From Entophlyctis helioformis (Eukaryota > Chytridiomycota > Chytridiomycetes > Chytridiales > Chytriomycetaceae), in NCBI GenBank assembly GCA_025526915.1, contig JAHLKH010000128.1, positions 16,484 through 80,483 on the forward strand: a stretch of DNA of 64,000 bases. The letters run 5' to 3'. The notes under the pieces were generated by a model. That model saw nothing but the letters and a program-made list of their open reading frames with translations, did not search any database and was not told the origin of the DNA. Below are positions 1 through 10,785 of this stretch, piece by piece. How positions within the stretch are numbered: the first letter of the stretch is position 1; the number at the start of each line of letters is the position of its first letter. Position numbers and translations under genes: made by a program.

Positions 1-1994
1 GACCATCACTCGCAGGATCCTGTACGGCACTGACGGTATGCTTGCCGCTGTGGATTGCTGCTTGCAATGGCGTGTGTCGAGTAGCACTTTGTGGCATGCA
101 CTCACAGACGTGATGGAACGACGATCCAGAGTCGACTGTCACGCCAGCGGACGACATTCTGGTGGCCGACTACACGGTCATCGTCCGTCTCGGCGGCGGT
201 CTTGGTGCATCGGCCATCGCGCTCAACCTGATTGCCATGCTGCTGATCATTGCCACGGCCGCCTTCTTTGCAGTGCATCGACACAACCCCATCATCCGCA
301 AATCGTCCATTCCAAACATGCACATGATGCTTGTCGGTCTGCTGCTGCCATGCTTTGACGTGTTCACGATGGTTGGGGTAAGCGATGCCTGTCAAGCCTT
401 TGTCGTCTGTGTGTCGCGTGTCTGTCGTGATGCTCTGACCCACATCCACCGATCCATCCACCGATCCATCTGCTGCCAGACACCAACAGCCATGCATTGC
501 ATCGCAGACATCTGGCTGATCGGGCTCGGCTTTGTGGTTGTGCTGAGTGCGCTGGCAACCAAGCTGCTCCGCCTGTACCGCGTCTTCAACGGCATCCAGA
601 TCACAGCCAGCCTCAGAAAGGGACTGTCCAACATAGACCTGCTTGAGCAGACGACCTTCTCGATCCTGGTTGCCGTCGCCATCCTGCTCGTGTGGACACT
701 GGTCGATCCGCCCAAGCCAACGCTCATGCGCGTCAGCTCGCTGTCATACTACTACACGTGCTCATCGACAAGCACGGCGTTCCAGATGACCATGAACGGC
801 GGACTGACGGCATGGATCGCACTGCTGCTTCTGATGTGCACGATACTCGCCTTTGCCACGCAGCATGTGCGTGCCGACTTCAACGAAGCCAAGATGGTCG
901 GTCTGTGCGTGTACAGCCAGGTCGTCATTGGCATCGTCGTCATCCCGCTGCTGAGCACCAGTGCAGGCACGCTGAGTGTTGGCGCGCTGTTCACGATCAA
1001 GCAGACGGCGATCATGGTTGTCGTGTTCACCACGCTCGCAGCCGTGCATGGATCCAAGATCAATGCCGTGCTCGAGGCAGACAGCAAGAGCAGGTCGCTG
1101 GTATCCCAGCCACAGTCACGGTCACGGTCACGGTCACGGTCACGGTCACGGCCACGGCCGCTTCCGTCTGCAGTGACAACGGACATTCTGCCAGTCAGAC
1201 GCGCATATCCATCCAGGCATCCAACGATGGCCAACTCGCACGCTCACCAAGTGACAGACAAGGACGACTCTGACGACCTGTCGGACACGGACGAGTCCAG
1301 CTCAGAGTCGCAAGCGTGTGGATCCGAGCCCATCTGCCAACGGTCGCCCACCAGCTCGCTGACGCACAAGTCCAAGAGACCCGTGCTTGTGGCGTTCAAG
1401 GCGCCAGGCATGGCAAGTGCATGGACCACGGCGCAGCTGATCCTCATTCCCAGCCTGGACATTGTGCTGCTCAAGCGGACAAGACTGCACGTGTCCAAGA
1501 CGGGCGACGAGCGGGCATCACGCCGATGTGCGCAGGTCTTCTTCTCGGGGCCGCAGCTGTTTCTGCGAGACATCAAGCAGCTGCGCGTCGCTGTAGACGA
1601 CAGGGACGAGCGCGTTGTGAATGTGTTTGCTCGCGACCAGCTTGTGCTGTCGGTCAAGTTTGACGATGAGGCTGGCGCTGTCGACTTTCGGTCGCTTTGC
1701 GAGCTGACGCCGGTGGAGAAGAACAGCGGCACCGCACGAGGCAGCCGGGCCGGGCCGGTAAGGACACAGATCGACGAAGCAGCCGGTTTTAGGACGAGCA
1801 GCCAAACCGGCCAGCACGTTGGCATGTATCGGCCAGTGCCATCCACACCGAGCAACACGCGGCTGGGGCTCGAGGCTATCGCTGGGTCGAGCGGGACGCT
1901 GAGCGGTGTCCGGCATGTAGGTGATCAGTCAAGGATCCGTAGTAGCAGCGTCATCAGTCTCCGTGAGTACGAGCAACTCAGGAATCACAGATAG
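1..1994 (+). CDS. Class C (GABA-B-like) G-protein-coupled receptor, 5' end outside window
   Basis: Seven-helix membrane receptor; class C receptors sense small ligands through an N-terminal Venus-flytrap domain, which would lie upstream of this window. Likely exons are <1..35, 130..377 and 480..1994. The 102-nt second intron is in frame, so the ORF also reads through it. Family marks: SSIPNMHMMLVG in the first loop/TM2, C-x-A-x-x-W-L-x-G-L-G-F at the start of TM3 (TGC at 498), VDPP near TM4/5, FNEAKMVG before TM6 and a short TM7 (about positions 1000-1075). After TM7 comes an Arg/Ser tract coded by a GGTCAC hexamer array, an acidic Ser/Asp stretch, then about 110 residues rich in beta-type sequence (about 1370-1710) that could be a PH-like domain. 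The ligand is unknown. The family call is firm; the tail domain is a guess. Confidence 0.85.
1115..1156 (+). repeat. GGTCAC hexanucleotide array coding an SR/PR tract
   Basis: About seven near-perfect copies of a GTCACG/GGTCAC hexamer lie in the cytoplasmic tail of the receptor and encode alternating Ser-Arg, ending in Pro-Arg. Being in multiples of six, length change keeps the frame. Confidence 0.85.
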
Positions 1995-2445
1995 GGAATG
2001 AAGATGCCCTGTTCTCATGCCATCAGACTTTGTGGAGTATCTCTGACTGGTTGATGTTGAGAGCCCTTGTGAGAGCAAGACGCTGCGTGATGCGAGCACG
2101 GCGATGAGTTGTTGTCTGGGCATTTGGCATCGACTTTACAGGTCAAGGTTGCCGGCACGCTGTGTTTGAAAAGTTTCTCATCAGGCATCTGCGGTCGTCT
2201 GGATATGCCTATGTGCGTCTGATGCCACGCTGTCCATCCATCCATCCCATCTGTGCATCAACTGACAAACGATCATGCACACACACACAGATCTACCGCT
2301 GCAACGAGAACCTGACCAGCCAGATGTGCCCACAGTGCAAGCAGCGGATCCCATACGAGAACCATTGGTCGTCCATGCGGGGCTTCTTCAATCGCGGCCA
2401 GAAAAATGTTTCTTTTTTCTCGCACACTCACACAAACCACCAATA
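1995..2445. other. Intergenic, 3' of receptor and 5' of Syo1-like gene
   Basis: No coding feature supported. It must hold the receptor 3' end and the promoter of the next gene. A CA dinucleotide run is seen near 2277-2290 and pyrimidine-rich TTTCTTTTTTCTCG just upstream of the next ATG (about 2409-2422). Confidence 0.5.
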
Positions 2446-5179
2446 ATGGGACGCCAGCACAACAACAAAAAGGGCCGTGGCGGGCAGCGCTCAAACCCCA
2501 TCCTACCTACGGCCGCTGCTGCTGCTGCTTCGGCTGCGTCTACTGCACCTGATGCACCTGCTGCACCGGCCGCCGATCAGGCCAAGCCCGCCGGCGCACT
2601 CCCCGTGCTCGGCAAGGTGCGTGCTTCAACTCACAGTCCCATGGGCGTCGCTCTGGCCCGCTGACCTGCCCGCCTGCCCACTGACCCGCCTGCCCGCTGA
2701 CCTGTCCGGCGCTGCAGCTCAAGTCGGCCGACCCCTCGGAGCGCGCTTGGGCCGCCACGACGCTGTCGCACTTTGTGCAGGACGCCGCCCTGCGCAAGCA
2801 GCTGCTGTCGGCCAACCTGTTTGGCCTCCTCTTCCCGCTGCTGGCCGACACCCACGCCAATGTCGTGCTTGAGGTCCTTGGCACGCTGCACAACCTGCTC
2901 ATTGCCGGCGGCGACGACATGGCTGCCGATCTCGTGCGGTCGGGCCTGTTGCCGCTGATGCTGGCATGCTTTGGCAACGTGAGTGTCGCTGCGTGTGTCT
3001 GTGTATGTGTGTCTGTGTGTGCTCATGCTGTTCATGCTGTTGCATCCCATAGGTGGCTGCCCAGGTGCACAGGGCGATCGCAGACGGCGGGCACAGCGCT
3101 GCGGCCGCACCACGCCCCGTGCGGGCAACGCCGCGGAGTGCGCCCATGTCGATGGAGATGGAGGACGGGTCCGTGGTCAAGAGCGACGAGGACGACGACA
3201 AGGTGTCGCCGTTTGCGCTGGCCGAGCACGCGATGGGCGTGCTGTGGAGTCTCGGCGAGGGATCCAACGACGTCGTCAAGGCGCTGTCCATGGCGGACGT
3301 GGTGGCCTTTGCCATGGCCATGCTCGATCCGGCGCATGCGGCGCTCGTGCCTCTGTCGCTCGTCGTCGTGTCCGGTGCGTCCTCTCGCCACCCACCGTCT
3401 GTCATGCTTGCCGCTCGTCGTGTTGCCGCGTCTTGTGCACACGCTTGCTGACGCGCGGTGTCCGCCTGCCTGCAACCCACCAGGCCAGTTTCTCAACATG
3501 CTCACGGACAACAACCCCGAAGTGCATCCGTTCTTTGTGAGCACGCCTGCGTATGCCGAGTGTCTCATGTCCTACGTCACGGGAGGCATCCCCGGGTACG
3601 ACGTGTGGGACGACAACCGCCTGCAGGTGCCGATGCTCGCCGCATGCATCCTCGAGAACCTGCGTCTGGCGCTCATTGAGCTGTCCGACGTTGCGCGCAC
3701 GACCGAGTTCTATAACGCGATCCTGGGTGCCGTGTCGCGTGTGCTGGACCTGGACATTGCGGCCCAGGTGGATGGCATTGTTGCTGCCGGTGCGGCCGTC
3801 GATGCTGTGAGTGCACCGAGGACGGCCAGTTGAACCCCTCTGGTTGTCACCGATCCTAACGCGTGTGTTGCAGATCGAGGCGAGCCAGGCGGCCAAGGCA
3901 GCTGCTCAGGGCGGCGAGTCGTTTGACGGAATCGGCATTGTCGAGAACAAGGACTCGGTAAACTTCTTGTCTGGGACTGCAGTTGGGCCTCTGCCGCGTG
4001 TGCACGGACTGACTCTGGGCACGTTGACAGCAACGCATCAAGCTGTTTTCGTCGCAGCTCGAGACGGTCCAGCTGGGTCTGGAGATCCTCACCAACATCT
4101 ACTCCGAGGACATGCAGGACGGTGGCGAGCCGTGGCAGGACGCCGATGCCGACGACGACGAGGACGAGGATGGCGAGGCAGGCGCAGACGACCTTGACGA
4201 CGAAATGTTTGAAGACATGGGCATGGTCGCCGGCGACGAGTCGGGGAACCCCACCGGCGCGTCCGAGTCGCCAGACCACCACGTCGCGTCGCTCTCGGCG
4301 GCCCTCTTTGCCCCGCCCACCACCATTTTCCCCAAGCTCGTGCGCTTTGCAACGCTGCATGTGCCCACTCGTCCAGCGCCTGGTGCATCTGCCGCGCTCG
4401 ACGCGGTTGCCCATGTGCGCACCGTCCAGACGCGCGCCGTGGCGTGCATCTCGAACATGGCGCTGGTCGGCTACCTCGGCGAGTGGAGCGTCCAGCGTGC
4501 CGGCGAGTTTGTCGAGCTGTGGGACCGCCTGTTTGCCTTTGTGGTCGCGGCATCGAGTTCGTCGACCACCAAGGCCGATCTCGAGTCCCTCGAAGGCACG
4601 ATGGCGCTGTTGTGGTCGCTGACCAACATGGTCACCGGCAAGACGTCTCCCCGCCTTGTGAGTCACTTATGCACCGCTGCTCCGTCTGGCGTGGTTTCTG
4701 CTGTTGGCGTCCTGGCACTTACTCTTGTTTTTGTTGTTGGCGACAGGCGCCAAGAGACGATGTTGTGCAATGGCTTCTCCAGGCGATCCAGCCCACGTCC
4801 GGTGCACCCGCACCTCTGCGGGCCAAGCCGTCGGCATCCTCTCCTACTTTGCGCGTCTGCAAGGCTCCATTGCCGTCAACCAAGCAATCGGCTCGCGCTC
4901 ATGGCACGCCTCGCATCCACGCCCACCGAGGACGCCGCCGTGCTCTGCGAGGTGCTCAACGCGCTCTACGACATCTACGCCGACGCCGCGTTCGACTATG
5001 ACGCACCCGTGTTTGTCGCTGGCGGCTTCCTCGCGCACTTGCAGACCGCCTACCCGGCTGTGCGGTCGCGCTTCCGTGGCATCGATAAGCGCCGCGACCG
5101 TGCACTGCGCGACCGTGCCGACGAGATGCTCCTCAACCTGCGTGCGTTTATCACATACAAGGCCGGCGAGCGCAAATGA
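2446..5179 (+). CDS. Syo1/HEATR3-type HEAT-repeat ribosomal protein import chaperone, with two apparent frame breaks
   Basis: Syo1 carries ribosomal proteins L5 and L11 into the nucleus for 5S RNP assembly. The start is basic (MGRQHNNKKGRGGQR), as in the family, followed by ARM/HEAT-type helices and an acidic loop (DADADDDEDEDG, near 4135) typical of Syo1. Exons: 2446..2616, 2718..2978, 3053..3374, 3484..3806, 3874..3957, 4058..4657, 4747..5179; phases agree across all six introns. In the last exon the family-like sequence moves through three frames: VVQWLLQAIQ, then AVGILSYFARLQGS, then LMARLASTPTEDA through to KAGERK. Each step is explained by one missing base, near 4830 and near 4895. About 731 residues would be coded if the frame were intact. 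It is either sequencing error or a recently damaged gene. Confidence 0.8.
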
Positions 5180-5349
5180 TGTGCGCTGTAGCGTGTGTGT
5201 GCGTTGTCGTGCGTATGTATGTGTATGGGTGGCTCTCCCCCTGTCGCTGGCAGGGGTATCCTGTCCAAGTGGATGCAAGGTTGCCAAGACTTTTTTTATT
5301 AAAATGGCATGAGGGATGAACGAAAGCGGTGTTTGTAGGATATCCATGC

Positions 5350-7044
5350 TCACGGGTCGAGATGTGTGCTGGATGTGGACGAGGCGGCCTTGAGACGCCG
5401 CAAGAGATCGGCATCAAACCGCTGGGTGTCGTCGTCGCTCTGTGGCTCGGGGCTTGGCTGCTTGCTTCTGCTGCTGCGTATACTGCCGTCCCGTCCCTGC
5501 TGTGATTGATTTGTCTGCTGTGTCTGCTGTAGAGTGTCTTGGTCGAGCTGGGCGAGCAGACCCGACGACGACGACGTGAGCCGTGTGCGCGAATCACGCG
5601 CAGTAGTCGAGTGCGCATGTGTGGCAATCGAGGGCGGCTCGGCCTGCATGGCGTTGAGCGGATCGTTGAGTACGGCGGCCGGTCTGCCGCCACTCGCTGC
5701 AGCTGATTCCGCCAGCGTCTCTGCTTCTGCTGTGGATGGTTGGACGGGCTGCATGGGCTGCACTGCCTCGCTACCAGCGGACGGCAGAACAAAGGGTGCT
5801 GGTGCCGTGCCCATTGCACCATCGTTGCGTCCAGATCCCATTACCAAGGTACCCGAGGCAGTGCGAAGCCGCTCGCCACCGCCAAGACCACTGCCGCCAC
5901 CGCCAATATGCCGCACATTCGACGCAGCCGCCGTGAGCCGAGAGATCTGCTCGTCCGTCATGAGTTGCGCGTCCGCCTCTGTCGGCCCAAACAGATCATC
6001 GTCGTCGTCCTCGTCGTCGTCGTACTGGAAGGCCGGGTACGTCCCGCCGTACGCGGGGCCACCCGCACCGCCCACCGCCGTTGCGCCGTAGAGCCCCGAC
6101 ATGGATCCCTGTGTCGGAAAGGCAGGCGAGCGCAGCATGCTCTGCAGCGCCGACGGCGGCAGGGATGTTGACACGGGCACGTACCCGCCACGCGAAAACG
6201 AGGCCGGCGGCGACATGCCGTTGCCATGGTGTCGGCCAGGCAACACACCGAGCCCGCTATTCGGTCGCAGACGGAACAACGACGCGAGGTTGTCCCAGAA
6301 CACGGCTGACGGGTTGGCGAGTCGTGGGTGGCTTCTGTTGTTGTTGTTGTTGTTCCCTGCACCGAGAGCTCCAGACGGATCGTGTGCACTCTGGCGACGC
6401 GATGACGGGCCGAACGGGTAATATGATGCCTGCCCGCCGCCGCCGCCGGATGCGAGCGTGCCCAAGACACCCGGTCCGAATGCTGATGCCGATCCCGACC
6501 CGGAGCCAGGCCCCACCGCCGCCAGCGTCGACGAGGCCGCAGCTGTGCGCGCGTAAAAGGCGCCGCTCGCACCGGGCGAGTTGAGCAGGGTCTCAAACTC
6601 CAGGTCGTCGATCTCGTCGTAGTCGAACGTGGGCTGCACGCGCGGCCGAAGCCACGGACAGGCGAAGCAGAAGCAGCAAGCGGCGGCTGGCGTGGTGGTG
6701 CTCGCGTGCGCGGATGCCGAGACCGAGACCGAGGCGCCGTCTGCAGCGCCGTGCAGCGTGGGGAGGCCGGCAGATGGCGACGTGGCGGGCCGGCAGAAGC
6801 AGGGCCAGCAGCCGGCGGGCAGGCCGCAGCACAGACAGGCGCAGCAGTCGGTGCAGGAGCACGAGGCGCCGTTGCGGCAGCAGGCCCACGAGCGGCCCTC
6901 GGGCGGGTCGACGAGCACGGGGCCGATGGACTCGGTTGACGACTGCGCAGATGCCGCGGATGCCGTCGACATGGGCGCCATGCCGGGCGGCTGCGCCTGC
7001 AGCAGCGGCTGCCGTTGTTGTTGCCGTTCTCGCTCGCTGCTCAT
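5350..7044 (-). CDS. Unrecognised 564-residue protein with N-terminal Cys-rich cluster
   Basis: Single uninterrupted ORF. I do not recognise the family. The N-terminal 30 residues are Gln/Arg rich and hold a LL motif. Residues about 50-85 are packed with cysteine (CCRNGASCSCTDCCACLCC, then CWPCFC) and a second cluster ACCFCFACPW lies near residue 125; no regular zinc-finger spacing is visible, so multiple palmitoylation is one reading. The best globular-looking piece is FDYDEIDDLEFETLLNSPG. The rest is low-complexity Gly/Ser/Ala with an acidic run (DDDEDDDDD) and a possible short helix LMTDEQISRLTAAAS. The C-terminus QRFDADLLRRLKAASS looks helical. Reality is supported by ORF length and start just upstream of a spacer; function unknown. 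Confidence 0.6.
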   Translation of the reverse strand: MSSERERQQQRQPLLQAQPPGMAPMSTASAASAQSSTESIGPVLVDPPEGRSWACCRNGASCSCTDCCACLCCGLPAGCWPCFCRPATSPSAGLPTLHGAADGASVSVSASAHASTTTPAAACCFCFACPWLRPRVQPTFDYDEIDDLEFETLLNSPGASGAFYARTAAASSTLAAVGPGSGSGSASAFGPGVLGTLASGGGGGQASYYPFGPSSRRQSAHDPSGALGAGNNNNNNRSHPRLANPSAVFWDNLASLFRLRPNSGLGVLPGRHHGNGMSPPASFSRGGYVPVSTSLPPSALQSMLRSPAFPTQGSMSGLYGATAVGGAGGPAYGGTYPAFQYDDDEDDDDDLFGPTEADAQLMTDEQISRLTAAASNVRHIGGGGSGLGGGERLRTASGTLVMGSGRNDGAMGTAPAPFVLPSAGSEAVQPMQPVQPSTAEAETLAESAAASGGRPAAVLNDPLNAMQAEPPSIATHAHSTTARDSRTRLTSSSSGLLAQLDQDTLQQTQQTNQSQQGRDGSIRSSRSKQPSPEPQSDDDTQRFDADLLRRLKAASSTSSTHLDP

Positions 7045-7154
7045 GTGTTGGGCTGCTGCTGCTGCTTTGGGCTGCCTGATGCAAGTGCCGGAAACCCTTT
7101 CTCAAGCGCGGTGATGTGACGGCATTCAATGCGCGGTGGAACGGCGGCTGCAAG

Positions 7155-7189
7155 CCAGATGGACGCCAGATGGACGCCAGATGGACGCC
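7155..7189 (+). repeat. Three tandem copies of an 11-bp unit (CCAGATGGACG)
   Basis: Perfect tandem repeat in the short spacer between the Vps37 3' end and the start of the Cys-rich gene. No function is evident. Confidence 0.8.
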
Positions 7190-7242
7190 AACACGCACGA
7201 TGCTTCAATCACAATACAGGCATCATGCAGCGCATTGCAGCA

Positions 7243-8652
7243 CTATGCGGCAAACGACGGGTCGCCCTGGATGTTCTCGAGCTTGGCGGCGTGGCCGTGG
7301 TACACCTTGCGCGACTCCTTGAACGCGCGGATGAACTCGTCCTCGGTGAGCTTGCCCTCCAGGAACGACTGCACCGACATCTCCGACATGCTCTCGCTCG
7401 TCTGCACCAGCTCCTTGAGCATGCTCGTGATGTGCCCCGCCCCGAACCGCGCCAGCTCGCGCTTCTGCGCCACCATCAGCTCGTCCAGCATGCGGCGCTG
7501 CGTTGCGTGCGTTTCCTGCAGCGCCTGGATGCGCTGCCGCAGCTCGCGCAGCTCGTCTTCCTTGCTCAGCGTCCTCCCTGCCGCATAGCCGTCTGGTCAG
7601 CACACGCTACGCGCCATGCCATTCCATACGGTGCACACGGCACACGGCATCTGGCCAGGCTCCACAAAACTCACGTGCAATGTCTGCGTTGCTCTTGGCC
7701 ATGTCGTTCCGCACCGCCTTCATCTCGCGGATCTGTGTCAGCGTGTCCACAAAGTCGTCCAGACTCGGCTCGTCGTCCAGCAGCCGGTTGATCTCCTCAA
7801 GCCTGGCCACACACAGACGACCGACTCGTGTTAGTGGGCAGACACGACAGTCTACGACAGTCCACGACGAGCCAAACGACCTACGTCTTGGCGTCCAGAG
7901 CAGGAAACAAGTTGTCGACTGCGTCGTTGCCTGATGCGCTGGCCGATCCGCTTGCAGGCGTCGTGTTGAACAGTGGGTACTGTGCACCAAACGAGGCGGG
8001 CATCGCAGATCCCACGGCAGCCTGCTGCTGAGATCCTGCCAAGCCAGCCTGTGCAGACAGCGGGATGGGCGGGGGCGGTCGCTTGGGCATCTCTGCACTG
8101 CACGTGCGCATCCCCACCACCACAACGACGACGACGGCCGGCTGGTCAGTTCAGTTCAGTCCTGTTCGGTCACGGCCACGGCCACACCACGCCGCGCCAC
8201 ACAAGGCTACACAAGGCCACATTGAACGCAGCGGCCGCGACGGCAACAGCGACGGCAACGAAAGCGCACCTTCTGAGCGGCGGCCGCAGCGTGAGCTCGG
8301 TGACAATGTCCTTGACGACCCTGCCCAGCGACACATGCTGGTTCCACGACGCCAGCCGCACATGGCCGACGACCTGGCCCTGCGGGTCGATCCACGGGTG
8401 CCTGCACACGGGCGTGATGAACAGCGTCGGTGCGATGTCGGGAAAGGCCGGCGGCAGCACGAGCGTGAGCACGAGCGGCGGCTGCTGGGCCTGCTGGGCC
8501 TGCTGGCCGTGCTGGCCGTGCTGGCCGTGCTGGTCCACCGTGGCCGAGGGCAGCACGACCTCAAACTGCGAGTCTGCGACCACCTGGCGGTACACCAGGT
8601 GGTGTGCTGCAAGCGACGCTATCTGCTTCCTCCGTCTGTGCGGTTGTTGCAT
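7243..8652 (-). CDS. VPS37: ESCRT-I subunit Vps37 (VPS37A type, UEV-like plus Mod_r domain)
   Basis: ESCRT-I component acting with Vps23/Vps28/Mvb12 on endosomes in sorting of ubiquitinated cargo. Exons on the minus strand: 8270..8652, 7885..8097, 7675..7802, 7243..7577 (352 residues, phases consistent). Residues about 18-125 form a UEV-like fold as in animal VPS37A (LTLVLPPAFPDIAPTLFI, HPWIDPQGQVVGHVRL, LGRVVKDIVTEL), without an active-site Cys. A Pro/Gln/Ser linker follows. The C-terminal half is the Mod_r coiled coil: LEEINRLLDDEPSLDDFVDT, KEDELRELRQRIQALQ, VQSFLEGKLTEDEFIRAFKE. Start chosen at the first ATG (MQQPHRRRK) before the UEV segment. Yeast Vps37 lacks the UEV part, so this copy resembles the animal form. 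Confidence 0.88.
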
Positions 8653-8722
8653 GTTGCATGTTGCATGTCGTATGTCGTTGCATGTCGTATGTTATATGTC
8701 GTATGTCGTTGCAGGTTGCATG
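8643..8722 (+). repeat. Degenerate TTGCATG/TCGTATG heptamer array
   Basis: About ten degenerate heptamers (GTTGCAT, GTCGTAT, GTTATAT) overlap the Vps37 start codon and fill the start of the spacer shared with the divergent Makorin gene. Could affect promoter structure; no known site recognised. Confidence 0.6.
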
Positions 8723-8891
8723 CCGGTCAGCACAGGACAGCGCAGGACAGCCAGCACAGGACACCCACAGCTCGTGAAGCGGCGCCGTCGAATCCATGTG
8801 AGTGTGAGGATTTGAGATGAAGATTTTTGCGCTTTTCGGTTTGGAGTTTCCCTGATTGCCCGCAACAACCTGCAACCGCCCGCAACCGGCC

Positions 8892-10615
8892 ATGTCGCAG
8901 CACCGGGGCTCGCACAACAGCAACACCCGCGTGGGCGGCTTCCGCGTGGTCGCCACCAGCGCCGCCCCGCAGACGGCCCCTGCTGCCGGTCCGAGCACGC
9001 CTGCGTCGTCTGCAGCAGCCTCGCGGCCGCTGTGCCGCTTCTTCTCGGCGCCGGGCGGCTGCCACCGCGGCACGGCCTGCAGGTGCGTCTGGCTGCTGTG
9101 GTTGTGGTCGCTGCTGTGGTCGCTGTTGTGGTGCCTGTGCTGCCGGCCACATACACATACCGCATACGGCAGACATATGACGCACACACTCTTGGCACAC
9201 ACACTCTTGGCACACACACACGGCAGACGCTCACGCCCTTGCCCTTGCCTGCTGCCAGATTTGTGCACGCGGCCCCGTCGGCAGCCGGCCAGCTGTCGTC
9301 TGCCTTTGGCCCGACGCTCTGCAAGTTCCACATGAAGGTGCGTGTCCGTGTGTGCCTTGCTCTTCTTGCCTTGCTCTGCCTGTCTGCTGCCTGCCTGCAT
9401 TCATTCATGCAGCCAACGAACCAACCAACCGCATGCGCGTGCGGCCCCAATCATCACCAACTGACTCGCACTCTCACGCTCTGGCACGCTCTGGCACGCC
9501 GCTCCAGGGCTCCTGCGCGCACGGCGCTTCGTGCCGCTACCTGCACGCCGGAGAGCCCGGCCAGGGCGGCAGCCTCACAAACCCCTTTGACAACATCCAG
9601 CGCGAGTCGCCCGCAAAGGCCAGCACGTCGGCCCCGCGCGTGGCCCCGCCACCGCCGCCACAGCCCGTGCCCGACTGCTCCATCTGCTTCGAGACGCCCA
9701 CAAAGTTTGGCATTCTCGGTCAGTGCCTGCCTGCCTCACTTATCCGCCAGCTACGATGCCCGATGCACTGTGCGCTGACACGCCGCCCGTCGCGTAAAAT
9801 CGCGCTCCCTGCCAACGTCGCCCAGTCAACTGCGACCACGTCTTTTGTCTCGACTGTCTGCGTGGCTGGCGCAACAAGGAAAACAAGGACGAGTCGCTGC
9901 TCGAGTCGGGCGCCATCCGCAACTGTCCCGTCTGCCGCACGCAGTCCAACTACATTGTGCCTGCAAACAAGTTTGTCAAGGCGGGCACCGAAAAGGACGA
10001 GCTCATTGCACGGTATCTCGAGAATCTGTCGCGCATCCCGTGCAAGCACTTTGAGCGTGCACGCACGGCCAATGCTCGCCTCACGTGTCCGTTTGGCAAC
10101 GACTGCTTCTATGCGCACAATGACGAGACGGGCAAGCGTATCATTGTTGAGCGTGTGACTCGCAGCAGCAACAGCAACAACAGAAGCAGAAACCACATCG
10201 ACAACTTCATGCGGCGTACCCGCCACCATGGGACGTTCAGATTGATTCCAGATCAGATTGATCCGGCCATGTCCGACTTCTTTGCTCGCATGTACGTGCT
10301 GGCATGCTCCTATCTCCGTGTCTATCGTGGCGTGGCGTGGCTGGATGTGGCGCGGCTTGACTGACCCATGCACGGACTTGGCACGACAGGGTACAGCAAC
10401 TCCAGGTACACGACGATCATGTTCACATGCTCGAGGGCTTTGACGACGATATGGACGACGAGCTGGACGACGGCGAGTGGGAGGACGAGTACGGCTACAT
10501 CCACTATGGACACGACAATGGCTCTGAATTCGGGGAATACGACGATGACGACGACTATGACGACGACGATGATGACGACGACTATGACGAGGACGATGAC
10601 GAGGACGACTACTGA
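8892..10615 (+). CDS. MKRN: Makorin-type CCCH/RING E3 ubiquitin ligase
   Basis: RNA-binding ubiquitin ligase. Exons 8892..9082, 9259..9337, 9508..9718, 9826..10291, 10390..10615 give 390 residues with consistent phases. Domain order: CCCH finger 1 (CRFFSAPGGCHRGTACRFVH), CCCH finger 2 (CKFHMKGSCAHGASCRYLH), a linker, a RING finger (DCSICFETP, VNCDHVFCLDCLRGWR, NCPVCRTQ), then the third makorin CCCH finger (CKHFERARTANARLTCPFG, CFYAHN). This order is diagnostic. The Cys-His motif usual between fingers and RING in animal makorins is not evident. The last exon codes an unusual 40-residue tail of Asp/Glu/Tyr (repeat of DDD and DYD to the stop). It is divergent from Vps37 with a 239-bp spacer. Confidence 0.92.
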
Positions 10616-10785
10616 TGAGCCTGTTACGGACTGCATGCCACACGGCCCAGCACCGGCGACGATCCACTCACGCACAGACGCCCCTCATCTTCCAATGCAC
10701 ACACTTTTTATCCAATCCATGCTTCTTCTATTGCAATGTTTCCTTTTTGTGTCTTTATTGTGATCGGTTTGCATGCATGCTCGAG

